Assembly (NCBI RefSeq): GCF_002803845.1
Contig: NZ_CP024985.1
Coordinates: forward strand, 6,273,501 to 6,337,500
Source of the DNA: Streptomyces lavendulae subsp. lavendulae
GTDB lineage: Bacteria; Actinomycetota; Actinomycetes; Streptomycetales; Streptomycetaceae
Direction of reading: 5' to 3'
DNA: 64,000 bases
The position numbers were made by a program, and so were the translations under genes. Below, piece by piece: positions 24,827 through 34,127 of the stretch. The notes beneath the pieces are model-generated. The model was not told where the DNA came from and made no database searches. It saw nothing but the letters and a program-made list of their open reading frames with translations. Positions within the stretch are counted from its first letter, which is position 1, and each line of letters opens with the position of its first letter.

Positions 24827-26242
24827 GTGACGTCCCGAAAGCCTGATGAGCAGTTGGCTCGCGACTCCAGACTCCGACTCGTCTCCCCGCGCTCCGTCGC
24901 CACGGCGCGCAAGGCGGTGACCGACCGGCGAACCCGGACGGCCCCCCGGCCGCCGGCGGGCACCCCCGCAACGGCGGACCTGGCGAACCGGGCCCGCGCC
25001 TCCCTCGCCGACGCGGTACGGCTGGCCCGCTGGGCCGAGCTGAACCTCGGAGCGGGCGACGGTGGCCGGCCCGCCCCGACGGGCGCGCTGCCCGCCGCCG
25101 ACGTCGAACGGGCCGCCGCGGAGCTGCACCTGACGCACGGCCAGATCAGGGTCGGCTGGGACCGCGCCCGCCTCTCGGGCCTCGTCGAGGTGCACGGGGG
25201 CCACGCCCGCCCCGGCTGGCGGCTGCGCGCCTGGGACCGCGACGACAGCGCCGTGCTGCGCGGCTGGGTCGCCCTCTTCGACGCCTGGTCGCTCGTCCAC
25301 CCGGCCCCCGCCGACATCGCCGCCTCCGCCGTCGCCGAGGTGGTCGAGGCGATGCCCCAGCTGCTGTCGCTGCTCCAGCTCTCGGCCGGCCCCGTGACCG
25401 TCCCCGACCTGCTGGACCTCCTCGGGCAGCGGGTCACCGAACTGCGCGACGAGCGCTGCGAGGTCCCCTGCGGGCCCGGGCCCGCCCCCGACTGCGACAC
25501 CGCCCCGCAGACCCGGCCGCTCCCGCTCGCCCGGCTGCTGCGCTGGGCGCTCGGCGGTCTCGCCGCCGTGGACGCGGTCACCCTCGGCCCCGCCCGTGCC
25601 ACGCTCACCCCGCTGGGGAGCTGGGCCGTCTGGGTCAAGCTGGAGCAGATCTGCGTCGCCGCGCAGAGCCCGGCCGGGAACATCGAGCAGTCCGCCGCCG
25701 CCATGCTGCACGGCTGCGCCCGGCTCACCCCCGGACCGGCCCGCGCCGAGTACCAGGCCTGGCTCGCCGCCCGGCCCGTGGGCCACGCCGTCAGCGAGCT
25801 GCTGCACGCCGCCCGCGGCGAGGACGCCCTGCTGCGCGGCCTGGCCTTCGAGGCCCTGCGCGTGGTCGGCGCCCCCGCCGAGCCCGAGGTCCGCGCGGCC
25901 GTACGGGAACCGGCGCTGCGCCCCTACGCCCTGCTCTGGCTCGCCGAGCACGACGGGGTCGACCCCGACGAGGCCCAGGACGTCCTGACCCCCGAGGAGT
26001 CGACCTGGCTCTGGGTGGACACGGCCGCCGCCATCGCCGACCACGGCGAGGCCGACCTGCTCGCCCGCCACCTCGACTCGGCCGTGCGCACCACCGTGCC
26101 CCGGCTCCTGGACGAGGTCCGCGCGGTCGGCCACCCCCGCACGGTGCAGGTGCTGGTCGCCCTCGCGGCCGCACACCCCGACCCGGCCCTCGCCAAGGCC
26201 GTCCGCCGGGCCGCCTTCCAGGTCCACACCGGCGGCGCGTAG
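24827..26242 (+). CDS. Conserved hypothetical protein, helical-repeat-like
   Basis: This 471-aa soluble protein, predicted largely alpha-helical, is unrecognised. A basic N-terminal tail (SRKPDEQLARDSRLRLVSPR) is followed by an ADLANRARASLADAVRLARWAEL helix. A winged-helix-like stretch around AADVERAAAELHLTHGQIRVGWDRARLSGLVE comes next. The C-terminal half has repeated hydrophobic helices (LLRGLAFEALRVVGAPAEPEVRAAV, LYALLWLAEHDGV-like), reminiscent of HEAT repeats. The same order is known in other Streptomyces. GTG 24827 is preceded by GAGACT seven bases upstream, consistent with a leaderless message. Function unknown. Confidence 0.75.
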   Translation: MTSRKPDEQLARDSRLRLVSPRSVATARKAVTDRRTRTAPRPPAGTPATADLANRARASLADAVRLARWAELNLGAGDGGRPAPTGALPAADVERAAAELHLTHGQIRVGWDRARLSGLVEVHGGHARPGWRLRAWDRDDSAVLRGWVALFDAWSLVHPAPADIAASAVAEVVEAMPQLLSLLQLSAGPVTVPDLLDLLGQRVTELRDERCEVPCGPGPAPDCDTAPQTRPLPLARLLRWALGGLAAVDAVTLGPARATLTPLGSWAVWVKLEQICVAAQSPAGNIEQSAAAMLHGCARLTPGPARAEYQAWLAARPVGHAVSELLHAARGEDALLRGLAFEALRVVGAPAEPEVRAAVREPALRPYALLWLAEHDGVDPDEAQDVLTPEESTWLWVDTAAAIADHGEADLLARHLDSAVRTTVPRLLDEVRAVGHPRTVQVLVALAAAHPDPALAKAVRRAAFQVHTGGA

Positions 26243-26264
26243 CGCGCGCGTACGCGCCGCGGGC

Positions 26265-26660
26265 TCAGACCTGCGGCGCGTACGTCCCGAAGCTCCAGAC
26301 GTTGCCCTCGGTGTCCCGGGCCATGTAGTCCCGCGAGCCGTAGTCCTGGTCGGTCGGTTCCATCAGGATCTCCACCCCGTGCTCCACGGCCCGGCGGTGA
26401 TGGGCGTCCACGTCGTCGACCACCAGGTAGACCCCCGCCGGGCCGGCGCCCTCCATGGCCTTGTCGAACGCCCCGCCGCGCCCCTTGCTGCCGAGCATCA
26501 CCGCGCCGTTCCCGTACGCCAGCTCCGCGTGCATCACGGTGCCGTCGTCACCCTCGTACACCGCCACCTGGGTGAATCCGAACGCTTCGGTCAGCTGCCG
26601 GATCGCCGCCTTGGCGTCGCGGTAGAGCAGGGTCGGAAAGACGGTCGGAACGCCTGCCAT
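26265..26660 (-). CDS. VOC-family protein (glyoxalase/bleomycin-resistance fold)
   Basis: 131 aa from ATG 26660 (GAGAGGGA nine bases upstream; a GTG nine bases earlier would abut that site). It shows the paired beta-alpha-beta-beta-beta modules of the vicinal oxygen chelate fold: TLLYRDAKAAIRQLTEAFGF, then VYLVVDDVDAHHRRAVEHGVE and DYGSRDYMARDTEGNVWSFGTY. The last segment resembles PhnB-type glyoxalase-like proteins. Metal ligands are not fully evident. Substrate unknown. It stands alone between two oppositely regulated genes. Confidence 0.9.
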   Translation of the reverse strand: MAGVPTVFPTLLYRDAKAAIRQLTEAFGFTQVAVYEGDDGTVMHAELAYGNGAVMLGSKGRGGAFDKAMEGAGPAGVYLVVDDVDAHHRRAVEHGVEILMEPTDQDYGSRDYMARDTEGNVWSFGTYAPQV

Positions 26661-26728
26661 GACGATCACTCCCTCTCAGGAACGTGCGCGTGTGACTCGC
26701 ACCACAGCATGGCAGGAGCCACCGACAG

Positions 26729-27619
26729 TCAGCGGAAGGTGTTGCACTGGGCCATGTCGCCCGTGCGGTAGCCCTGGTAGAACCACTGCTGGCGCTGTTC
26801 GGCCGAGCCGTGGGTCCAGGACTCCGGGGTGACGCGGCCCTGGAACTTCTCCTGGATCCGGTCGTCGCCCACGGCGGCCGCCGCGTCCAGGCCGTCCCGG
26901 ATGTCCTGGTCGGTGAGGCTGGTGATCAGCGGCCGTCCCGTCGACTTGTCCGGGGTCCTCGTCGCGTTGCGCGCCCACACCCCGGCGTAGCAGTCGGCCT
27001 GGAGCTCGACCTTGACCGCGTTGCTGTTCGCGCCCTGCCGGCCGTCCTGGGCCCGCTGGAGCGTTCCGGTCAGGTTCTGGATGTGGTGGCCGTACTCGTG
27101 GGCGACGACGTAGGCCTGGGCGAAGGGGCCGCCGCTCGCGCCGAACTTCGTCCGCAGCTCGTCGAAGAAGCCCAGGTCCAGATAGACCTGCCGGTCGGCG
27201 GGGCAGTAGAAGGGGCCGACCGCCGAGGTGGCCGCGCCGCACGCGGTGTTCACCCGGCCCGTGAAGAAGACCGTGGACGCCGGGCCGTACTGCCCGCCGC
27301 GCCTGGTGAACTCCTGCTTCCAGAAGTCCTGGGTGCTGTTCACCACGGCGACCAGACGGCAGTCCTCCCGGGCGTTCGCGTCGTGCCCGGTCCGGCACGC
27401 CTGCTGGACCTGGGCCGCCGAGGACGAGGTCGCCACCGGCTGCGGGCTGCCGTCCGACAGCCCCAGCTGGTCCGGACCCACCCCGAAGAGCAGCCCCAGC
27501 ACCAGGGCGATCAACCCGACGATCCCACCGCCGACCGTGGCCTTCCCGCCCGGGATGCGGCTCCCGCGCACGTCCTTGACCTCGGAAGTGTCCAGATTGG
27601 CGTCGTCGTCGAACTGCAT
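26729..27619 (-). CDS. KPN_02809/YpfJ-family neutral zinc metallopeptidase
   Basis: The 296-aa protein has the family's N-terminal MQFDDDANLDTSEVKDVRG, which is cytoplasmic. One membrane helix follows (about 27-47) and a large extracytoplasmic domain with HExxH as VVAHEYGHHIQN (H174, E175, H178). A downstream acidic stretch VELQADCYAGVW supplies the third ligand. Four Cys suggest disulfides. The sequence ends in CNTFR. The physiological substrate of this family is not established. GAGGG lies nine bases before the ATG. Divergent from the ABC-F gene. Confidence 0.93.
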   Translation of the reverse strand: MQFDDDANLDTSEVKDVRGSRIPGGKATVGGGIVGLIALVLGLLFGVGPDQLGLSDGSPQPVATSSSAAQVQQACRTGHDANAREDCRLVAVVNSTQDFWKQEFTRRGGQYGPASTVFFTGRVNTACGAATSAVGPFYCPADRQVYLDLGFFDELRTKFGASGGPFAQAYVVAHEYGHHIQNLTGTLQRAQDGRQGANSNAVKVELQADCYAGVWARNATRTPDKSTGRPLITSLTDQDIRDGLDAAAAVGDDRIQEKFQGRVTPESWTHGSAEQRQQWFYQGYRTGDMAQCNTFR

Positions 27620-27759
27620 ACCGCACCGCCCTCGCGTGCCGTGGCCGCCCCTGCGGCGAGAATCAACCCCTTCATCCTGATACGCGCCCGGGCGCCCCCG
27701 CGGCGTCCCGGGGCCGAACGGGCGACGGGAGGCCCCGAAAAGTGGTTGCGCACCCCCGG

Positions 27760-27795
27760 TAGAATGAACCCATGGCAAATCTCCTCGCGGATTAG
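27760..27795 (+). promoter_or_regulatory. Possible leaderless 7-codon leader ORF (MANLLAD) ahead of the ABC-F gene
   Basis: TAGAAT (27760-27765), a good -10 element, ends 6 nt before ATG 27772, which opens the short frame MANLLAD-stop (27772-27795). The ABC-F start follows 63 nt later. A transcript starting at or near this ATG would begin with a minimal coding unit, as in ribosome-mediated attenuation of some ABC-F and antibiotic-resistance genes. No good -35 is seen, and no clear alternative hairpins were found, so the call is tentative. Confidence 0.35.
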
Positions 27796-27858
27796 CGGCG
27801 TCGAAGCAACGCGCGTCCTGCCCCCCTTCCGCCGTCCCCACCGCCCTGGAGTATTTCC

Positions 27859-29457
<1,599 letters not shown>

Positions 29458-29811
29458 CGGGCCCCCGGGCCGCTGATCCAGTTCCTTATGGATCATTCGG
29501 CTCAGACGTGATCCATCATCTGAGTGAGACGGTCTCGTACCGTCGCGCCCTGTACGACGGCCCCGGCCGCGGCCTCCCCGAGGCGCGACCGGGGCCGCTC
29601 CTTTTTCCGCGTCCGGCCCCTGACCTGGTGATTCCCCCCGGCGGTGGAGGAGTGTGACGGAGGTCATGCGGCGGAAGAGGAGATTCCGTTCTGCTCGGGT
29701 GTCCACCCCTCGGGAAATGCCGTCGTACCGACCTTGCTGAATGGGTGGCCAGGAAGCCGGGGAGGGGTGATCATGAGAAGTCCAGAGCGCACTTCCCACG
29801 AGGAGGCACGG
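29458..29811 (+). other. 354-bp interval between ABC-F and gbn with GATC sites and terminator
   Basis: Four GATC sites occur at 29475, 29491, 29510 and 29769. Those at 29491 and 29769 read GATCAT. The first three are clustered within 39 bp between the ABC-F stop and the terminator. The region 29609-29811 should hold the gbn promoter and leader; no reading frame there is credible. Confidence 0.55.
29559..29608 (+). terminator. Rho-independent terminator after the ABC-F gene
   Basis: GGCCCCGG (29559) pairs with CCGGGGCC (about 29589) around a partly self-complementary loop, followed by GCTCCTTTTTCC. The T-run makes this one of the most canonical terminators in the window. Confidence 0.85.
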
Positions 29812-30033
29812 GTGGCCGAGACTCTGAAGAAGGGCAGCCGGGTTACCGGCGCCGCGCGCGACAAGCTCGCGGCAGACCTGAAGAAGAAGTACGACTCCGG
29901 TGCGAGTATCCGGGCGCTGGCCGAGGAAACCGGCCGGTCCTACGGATTCGTCCACCGGATGCTCAGTGAGTCCGGAGTCATTCTGCGTGGTCGCGGTGGC
30001 GCGACGCGCGGCAAGAAGGCGGCTTCGGTCTGA
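29812..30033 (+). CDS. gbn: GATC-binding nucleoid-associated protein Gbn (SCO1839 homolog)
   Basis: A 73-aa basic protein starting at GTG 29812 behind GGAGG. It reads VAETLKKGSRVTGAARDKLA, then a helix-turn-helix around SGASIRALAEETGRSYGFVHRML, ending in the basic tail RGRGGATRGKKAASV. Size, sequence and position next to an ABC-F gene and an enoyl-CoA hydratase match S. coelicolor SCO1839. That protein is described as Gbn, an abundant actinobacterial nucleoid protein recognising GATC(A/T)T and influencing development timing. GATCAT sites occur upstream, suggesting autoregulation. A longer frame from 29644 runs through the promoter region and is rejected. Confidence 0.92.
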   Translation: MAETLKKGSRVTGAARDKLAADLKKKYDSGASIRALAEETGRSYGFVHRMLSESGVILRGRGGATRGKKAASV

Positions 30034-30144
30034 CCTCGGCCGTCAGGCCGGGGCCGGCGCCGGAGGCGCGCGACAGCTTCGTACGGCTCCACGCACGGTT
30101 CTTCGGTGACCCCCGGTCGGCCCCACGGCCGACTGGGTGGTTAC

Positions 30145-30185
30145 TGTGCAGTCACTTAGGCCGAGCACGCGGCCACGACTGCACA
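30145..30185. promoter_or_regulatory. Inverted repeat upstream of the enoyl-CoA hydratase gene
   Basis: TGTGCAGT (30145-30152) and ACTGCACA (30178-30185) are perfect 8-bp inverted arms separated by 25 bp, ending 13 bp before the ATG at 30199. This could be a looped operator or an mRNA hairpin around the ribosome site. Confidence 0.4.
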
Positions 30186-30198
30186 CCGGAGGCACCAG

Positions 30199-30978
30199 AT
30201 GGCTCTGCTCGACAAGGACGGCGTACGGCTCACCATCGACGACACGGTCGCCACGGTGACCCTGACCAATCCGGCCAAGCGAAACGCCCAGTCCCCCGCG
30301 CTCTGGCGGGCGTTGGCGGAGGCCGGACGGTCGTTGCCGGGCACCGTCCGGGTCGTCGTGCTGCGCGGCGAGGGCAAGTCCTTCTCCGCAGGGCTCGACC
30401 GGCAGGCGTTCACCCCCGAAGGCTTCGAGGGTGAGCCGTCCTTCCTCGATCTGGCACGTGGTTCCGACGAAGACCTCGATTCCACCATCGCCGAGTACCA
30501 GGAGGCGTTCACCTGGTGGCGGCGCAATGACATCGTCTCCATCGCCGCTGTGCAGGGGCACGCGATCGGCGCCGGCTTCCAGCTCGCGCTCGCGTGCGAC
30601 CTGCGCGTGGTCGCGGACGACGTGCAGTTCGCCATGCGCGAGACCAGCCTGGGCCTGGTCCCCGACCTCGCGGGCACCCAGCCGCTGACCGCACTGGTCG
30701 GCTACGCTCGCGCGCTCGAAATCTGCGCGACCGGCCGCTTCGTGCACGCGGAGGAGGCCGAGCGGCTCGGCCTCGCCAACCTGGTGGTACCGGCCGACGA
30801 GCTCGACGCCGCCGTCCGCGACCTCAGCGCCGCGCTGCTCGCACCGCCGCGCGACGCGGTGATCGAGACCAAGGCCCTGCTCCGCGCGGCCACCTCCCGC
30901 CCCTACGACGACCAGCGCACCGCCGAGCGGGCCGCGCAGGCCCGCCGACTGCGCGACCTGGCGGGCCTCTCCGACTGA
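30199..30978 (+). CDS. Enoyl-CoA hydratase/isomerase family protein
   Basis: At 259 aa this is a standard crotonase-fold protein. The CoA-binding oxyanion segments are VLRGEGKSFSAGLDR and AAVQGHAIGAGFQLALACDLRV. The position of the second catalytic glutamate is occupied by METSLGLVPDLAGTQPL (a Glu four residues before GLV, then an Asp), so hydratase chemistry is likely but not certain. It acts on acyl-CoA thioesters in fatty-acid or amino-acid breakdown. The start is preceded by CCGGAGGCACCAG. It stands as a single gene between gbn and the Asp23 cluster, the same order as in S. coelicolor. Confidence 0.9.
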   Translation: MALLDKDGVRLTIDDTVATVTLTNPAKRNAQSPALWRALAEAGRSLPGTVRVVVLRGEGKSFSAGLDRQAFTPEGFEGEPSFLDLARGSDEDLDSTIAEYQEAFTWWRRNDIVSIAAVQGHAIGAGFQLALACDLRVVADDVQFAMRETSLGLVPDLAGTQPLTALVGYARALEICATGRFVHAEEAERLGLANLVVPADELDAAVRDLSAALLAPPRDAVIETKALLRAATSRPYDDQRTAERAAQARRLRDLAGLSD

Positions 30979-31185
30979 CCGGAGGAACCCGCACGAACCC
31001 GCACCGGCGGGGCGGCCCTCCCGCCGCCCCGCCCCACCGCACGTCACCACGCGCCGGGACCGCCCGGTCGGACGGAACCGGACGAATGGGTTCCCCCCCG
31101 TCCGGCGCAGCCCCGGCGCGTTCCTGCGTCCGGGCGCTTACGGTGGACAGGAGTCCGCAGTCCGTACGGCGCGAAAGGACCAGCG

Positions 31186-31617
31186 ATGACCGAATCCGCA
31201 TCAGGGGGTTCCGGCAGGGCCCCCGCAGACCGCGGCCGCACCACCATCGCCGACGGAGTGGTCGAGAAGATCGCCGGGCTCGCCGCCCGCGAGGTGGTCG
31301 GCGTCCACGCCCTCGGCAGCGGCAGCGGCCTCTCCCGTACGTTCGGGGCCGTTCGCGACCGGGTGCCCGGCGGGGCCAAGTCCGCCGTCAGCCGCGGGGT
31401 GAAGGCCGAGGTCGGAGAGGTCCAGACGGCCCTCGACCTGGAGATCGTCGTCGACTACGGCGTGTCGATCCGTGACGTCGCCCGGGCGGTCCGTGAGAAC
31501 GTCATCTCGGCGGTCGAGCGGATGACCGGCCTGGAGGTCGTCGAGGTCAACATCGCGGTCGGCGACGTCAAACTGCCCGACGAGGAAGACGAGGAACCGG
31601 AGTCCCGGCTCCACTAG
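31186..31617 (+). CDS. Asp23/Gls24-family envelope stress response protein (first copy)
   Basis: 143 aa, with the Asp23 domain core GRTTIADGVVEKIAGLAAREVVGVHAL (about 17-43), an acidic mid-region and IRDVARAVRENVISAVERMTGLEVVEVNIAVGDVKLP near the end. Asp23 proteins form a membrane-associated layer tethered by AmaP in Firmicutes. Here it is the first of five same-strand genes that include a second Asp23 domain protein and an AmaP-like anchor. Confidence 0.92.
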   Translation: MTESASGGSGRAPADRGRTTIADGVVEKIAGLAAREVVGVHALGSGSGLSRTFGAVRDRVPGGAKSAVSRGVKAEVGEVQTALDLEIVVDYGVSIRDVARAVRENVISAVERMTGLEVVEVNIAVGDVKLPDEEDEEPESRLH

Positions 31618-31635
31618 ACGGGAGGGGCGACGCAC

Positions 31636-31833
31636 ATGAGCATGGCGGTCGCCGGCCTGCTGGCCGGCATGGCACTCGGCTTCGCCGGCTACTTCGGTGG
31701 CTTCGGGGCCTTCCTGTTGGTGGCGGCGCTCGGCGCCGTCGGCTTCGTCGTCGGCCGGTTCCTCGACGGGGACCTGGAAGCCGGAGACCTGTTCCGCCCG
31801 CGCGGCCGCGACGAGCGGCGCGGACCCCGATGA
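31636..31833 (+). CDS. Small membrane protein of the Asp23/AmaP cluster (DUF2273-like)
   Basis: 65 aa with two closely spaced Gly/Ala-rich hydrophobic segments (VAGLLAGMALGFAGYFGGFGAFLLVAALGAVGFVVG) and a short charged C-terminal tail (GRDERRGPR). Short proteins of this kind (DUF2273 and relatives) accompany Asp23 and AmaP genes in other Gram-positives. GGAGGGGCGAC precedes the ATG, and the stop overlaps the next gene by ATGA. Confidence 0.8.
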   Translation: MSMAVAGLLAGMALGFAGYFGGFGAFLLVAALGAVGFVVGRFLDGDLEAGDLFRPRGRDERRGPR

Positions 31834-32249
31834 GCACCGAGCCGGACACCCGGTCCGGGACCGGTGAGGGCAACCCGCCGGACACCCCCGCGCCCCGGGC
31901 CGTGCCATCCCGGGTGCCACCCGCCGAGCGCGGGGCCACCCGCATCGCCGACCGGGTCGTCGCCAAGATCGCGGCCCAGGCCGCCGGGGAGGTCCTCGAC
32001 GTCCTGCCGGGGAAGGTCCCGCACGCGGCCGTCACCGTCCACCACGACATCGCCCGGGTACGGGTCAGCCTGGAGCTGGCCTACCCCTCCGACCTCGCCG
32101 CCCAGTGCGCGGACGTCCGCCGGCGGGTCGCCCTGCGGATCGAGGAGTGCGCGGGCATGACCGTCCCCGAGGTCGACATCGACATCGAACACCTGCACCC
32201 CGCGCAGCTCCGGCCGACCGCCGCCGGACGGGACCGGCGGCTGCGGTGA
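31830..32249 (+). CDS. Asp23/Gls24-family protein (second, divergent copy)
   Basis: 139 aa. A Pro/Thr-rich N-terminus (about 1-33) is followed by the Asp23 core ERGATRIADRVVAKIAAQAAGEVLDV and VRVSLELAYPSDLAAQCADVRRRVALRIEECAGMTVPEVDIDIEHLH. It overlaps its neighbours on both sides (ATGA upstream, GTGA downstream), so it is tightly co-translated. The copy differs clearly from the first one, suggesting a hetero-oligomeric Asp23 layer. Confidence 0.88.
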   Translation: MSTEPDTRSGTGEGNPPDTPAPRAVPSRVPPAERGATRIADRVVAKIAAQAAGEVLDVLPGKVPHAAVTVHHDIARVRVSLELAYPSDLAAQCADVRRRVALRIEECAGMTVPEVDIDIEHLHPAQLRPTAAGRDRRLR

Positions 32250-32776
32250 CGGCCCCGCGCCGCTTCCGCTCCGCCCGGCGGATCCCCGCCGCGCTCACCG
32301 CGCTGGCGGTGCTGGCGCTGGCCGGGCTGTTCCTCTACGACCTGGCCGCCGTACGGGCCGGACGGCCCGCGATGCGCTGGCGCCGCGAACTCGCAGGCCA
32401 GCTGGAACGGCAGACCCCGTCCGACACCGCGGTCCTGGTGGCCGGAGCGCTCCTCGCGCTGGCCGGGGCCGTCCTGCTGCTGCTGGCCCTCGCCCCCGGG
32501 GTGCGCGGGCTGCTGCCGATGCGGGCCGAGCCGGGCGTACGGGCGGGGATCCGGCGCAAGGCCGCGGCCCTGGTGCTGCGCGACCGGGCCATGGAGGTCT
32601 CCGGGGTCCGGTCGGTCCGGGTGCGCATGGGACGGGGCCGCGTCGGGATCAGGGCCACCTCGCACTTCCGCGAACTGGACGACGTACGCGCCGACCTCGA
32701 CGCGGTGCTCGCCACCGGCATCGAGGAACTGGGCCTCGCGCACCCGCCGAGGCCCCGGGTCAGGGTCAGGAGGTGA
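32246..32776 (+). CDS. DUF6286-type membrane protein of the Asp23 cluster
   Basis: 176 aa from a GTG overlapping the previous stop. Two membrane helices (ALTALAVLALAGLFLYDLAAV and TAVLVAGALLALAGAVLLLLALAPGVRG) flank a short basic loop. A cytoplasmic domain with alternating hydrophobic strands follows (GIRRKAAALVLRDRAMEVSGV, RVRMGRGRVGIRATSHF, LDAVLATGIEELGL), reminiscent of the Asp23-like fold of AmaP C-termini. It probably anchors or partners the Asp23 proteins at the membrane. Confidence 0.8.
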   Translation: MTAPRRFRSARRIPAALTALAVLALAGLFLYDLAAVRAGRPAMRWRRELAGQLERQTPSDTAVLVAGALLALAGAVLLLLALAPGVRGLLPMRAEPGVRAGIRRKAAALVLRDRAMEVSGVRSVRVRMGRGRVGIRATSHFRELDDVRADLDAVLATGIEELGLAHPPRPRVRVRR

Positions 32777-32780
32777 GCGG

Positions 32781-33338
32781 ATGCTCGGAGCGGTGAACCG
32801 GATCCTGCTGGGGCTGGCCGGGCTGGTCCTGCTGGCGGCCGGGGCCTGTCTGCTGACCGGCTCCCGGCCGCTCGGCGGACGGCACGCGCCCCTGCTCACG
32901 GCCGAGGCCCGCCGCCGGTACGGGCACCCCGAGGGCTGGTGGTGGTGGGTGCTCCTGGCCGCCCTGGCGGTGTGCGTCCTGCTCGCGCTGTGGTGGCTGC
33001 TGGCGCAGCTGCGGCGCTCCCGCCTCCCCGCCCTGCCCGTGGACACCGGCGACGGGGCGTTCGCCCTGCTGCGGGGCCGCACCCTGGAGGCGGCGGTGGC
33101 CGCCGAGGCGGGAGCGCTCGACGGGGTCGCCGGGTGCAAGGTCGCCCTCCGGGGGCGGCGGGACTCCCCGGCCCTGCGCATCGCCCTGGAGCTGGAACCC
33201 CACGCCGTGCCCGCCGACGCCCTCTCCGGGCTCGCGGACTCCGTCCTCACGCACGTCCGGACCTCGGCGGGCCTCGCGGAACTGCCCGCGGAGGCCCGAC
33301 TGGAGATCTCCTCCCACCACGCGCGGCGCGTGACCTGA
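32781..33338 (+). CDS. amaP: AmaP-like alkaline shock response membrane anchor
   Basis: 185 aa, starting behind a strong AGGAGGTGA site. It has one N-terminal helix (LLGLAGLVLLAAGACLLTG), a second around WWWWVLLAALAVCVLLALWWLLAQL, then a soluble domain with GVAGCKVALRGRRDSPALRIALELEP and a final LEISSHH strand. This is the AmaP arrangement: two spans and a cytoplasmic Asp23-like domain. It closes the five-gene cluster. In Staphylococcus AmaP recruits Asp23 to the membrane; a similar job here is inferred. Confidence 0.85.
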   Translation: MLGAVNRILLGLAGLVLLAAGACLLTGSRPLGGRHAPLLTAEARRRYGHPEGWWWWVLLAALAVCVLLALWWLLAQLRRSRLPALPVDTGDGAFALLRGRTLEAAVAAEAGALDGVAGCKVALRGRRDSPALRIALELEPHAVPADALSGLADSVLTHVRTSAGLAELPAEARLEISSHHARRVT

Positions 33339-33361
33339 CGGGGTGCCCGCCGGAGCGGGCT

Positions 33362-34117
33362 TCAGAAGCCGTGGCGCGAGCCGCCGTCCACCGGGAGCAT
33401 CACCCCGGTGAGGTAGGACGCCGCCGGGGACAGCAGGAAGGCCGCCGTACGGCCGAACTCCTCGGGCGTCCCGTACCGCCGCAGCGGGATCCGGGACTCG
33501 TTCCCCGCGCGGGCGGCGTCCGCGTCCCCCGACAGCGCGTCCAGCTCGCGGACCCGGTCGGTGTCGATCCGGGCCGGCAGCAGCCCGACCACGCGGATCC
33601 CGCGCGGACCCAGTTCCACCGACAGGGACTTCGCGAAGCCCGCCAGCCCGGGGCGCAGCCCGTTCGAGATGGTCAGGCCGGGGATCGGCTCGTGGACGGA
33701 GCCCGACAGCACGAAACCGACGACCCCGCCCTCGCCCAGGGCGTCCGCCGCCGCGCGGGCCAGGCGGACCGCGCCGAGGAAGACCGACTCGAAGGCCGCC
33801 GTCCACTGCGCGTCGGTGTTGTCGGCAGCGCTGCCGGCCGGCGGTCCGCCGACGCTGATGAGGATGCCGTCGAAGCGGCCGAAGCGTTCCCGGGCGGTGG
33901 CCACCAGCCGGGCCGCCGCCCGCGGGTCGGAGTTGTCCGCCGCCAGGCCCAGCGCGTTCGGGCCGAGTTCGGCGGCCGCTTCCGCCGCCCGCTTCTCGTC
34001 CCGGCCGGTCAGTACGACCTTCGCCCCGTCGGCGGTCAGTTCCCGCGCGGAGGCGAAGCCGAGCCCACGGGTGGCTCCGGTGACGACGTAGACACGGTCC
34101 TTCAGTCCAAGATCCAT
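33362..34117 (-). CDS. SDR-family oxidoreductase with altered active site
   Basis: 251 aa from ATG 34117 (a GTG at 34126 is possible). The N-terminal cofactor motif TGATRGLG and a C-terminal SDR ending TGVMLPVDGGSRHGF are present. The usual NNAG is replaced by VGGPPAGSA. The YxxxK catalytic motif is not conserved: aligning GLTISNGLRPGLAGFAKSL with classical YxASKAALxGFTKSLA puts Ser at Tyr and Arg at Lys. A conserved SDR subgroup related to beta-ketoacyl reductases but lacking the tetrad is known. Enzymatic activity is uncertain. Confidence 0.88.
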   Translation of the reverse strand: MDLGLKDRVYVVTGATRGLGFASARELTADGAKVVLTGRDEKRAAEAAAELGPNALGLAADNSDPRAAARLVATARERFGRFDGILISVGGPPAGSAADNTDAQWTAAFESVFLGAVRLARAAADALGEGGVVGFVLSGSVHEPIPGLTISNGLRPGLAGFAKSLSVELGPRGIRVVGLLPARIDTDRVRELDALSGDADAARAGNESRIPLRRYGTPEEFGRTAAFLLSPAASYLTGVMLPVDGGSRHGF

Positions 34118-34127
34118 GCGGGTCACG

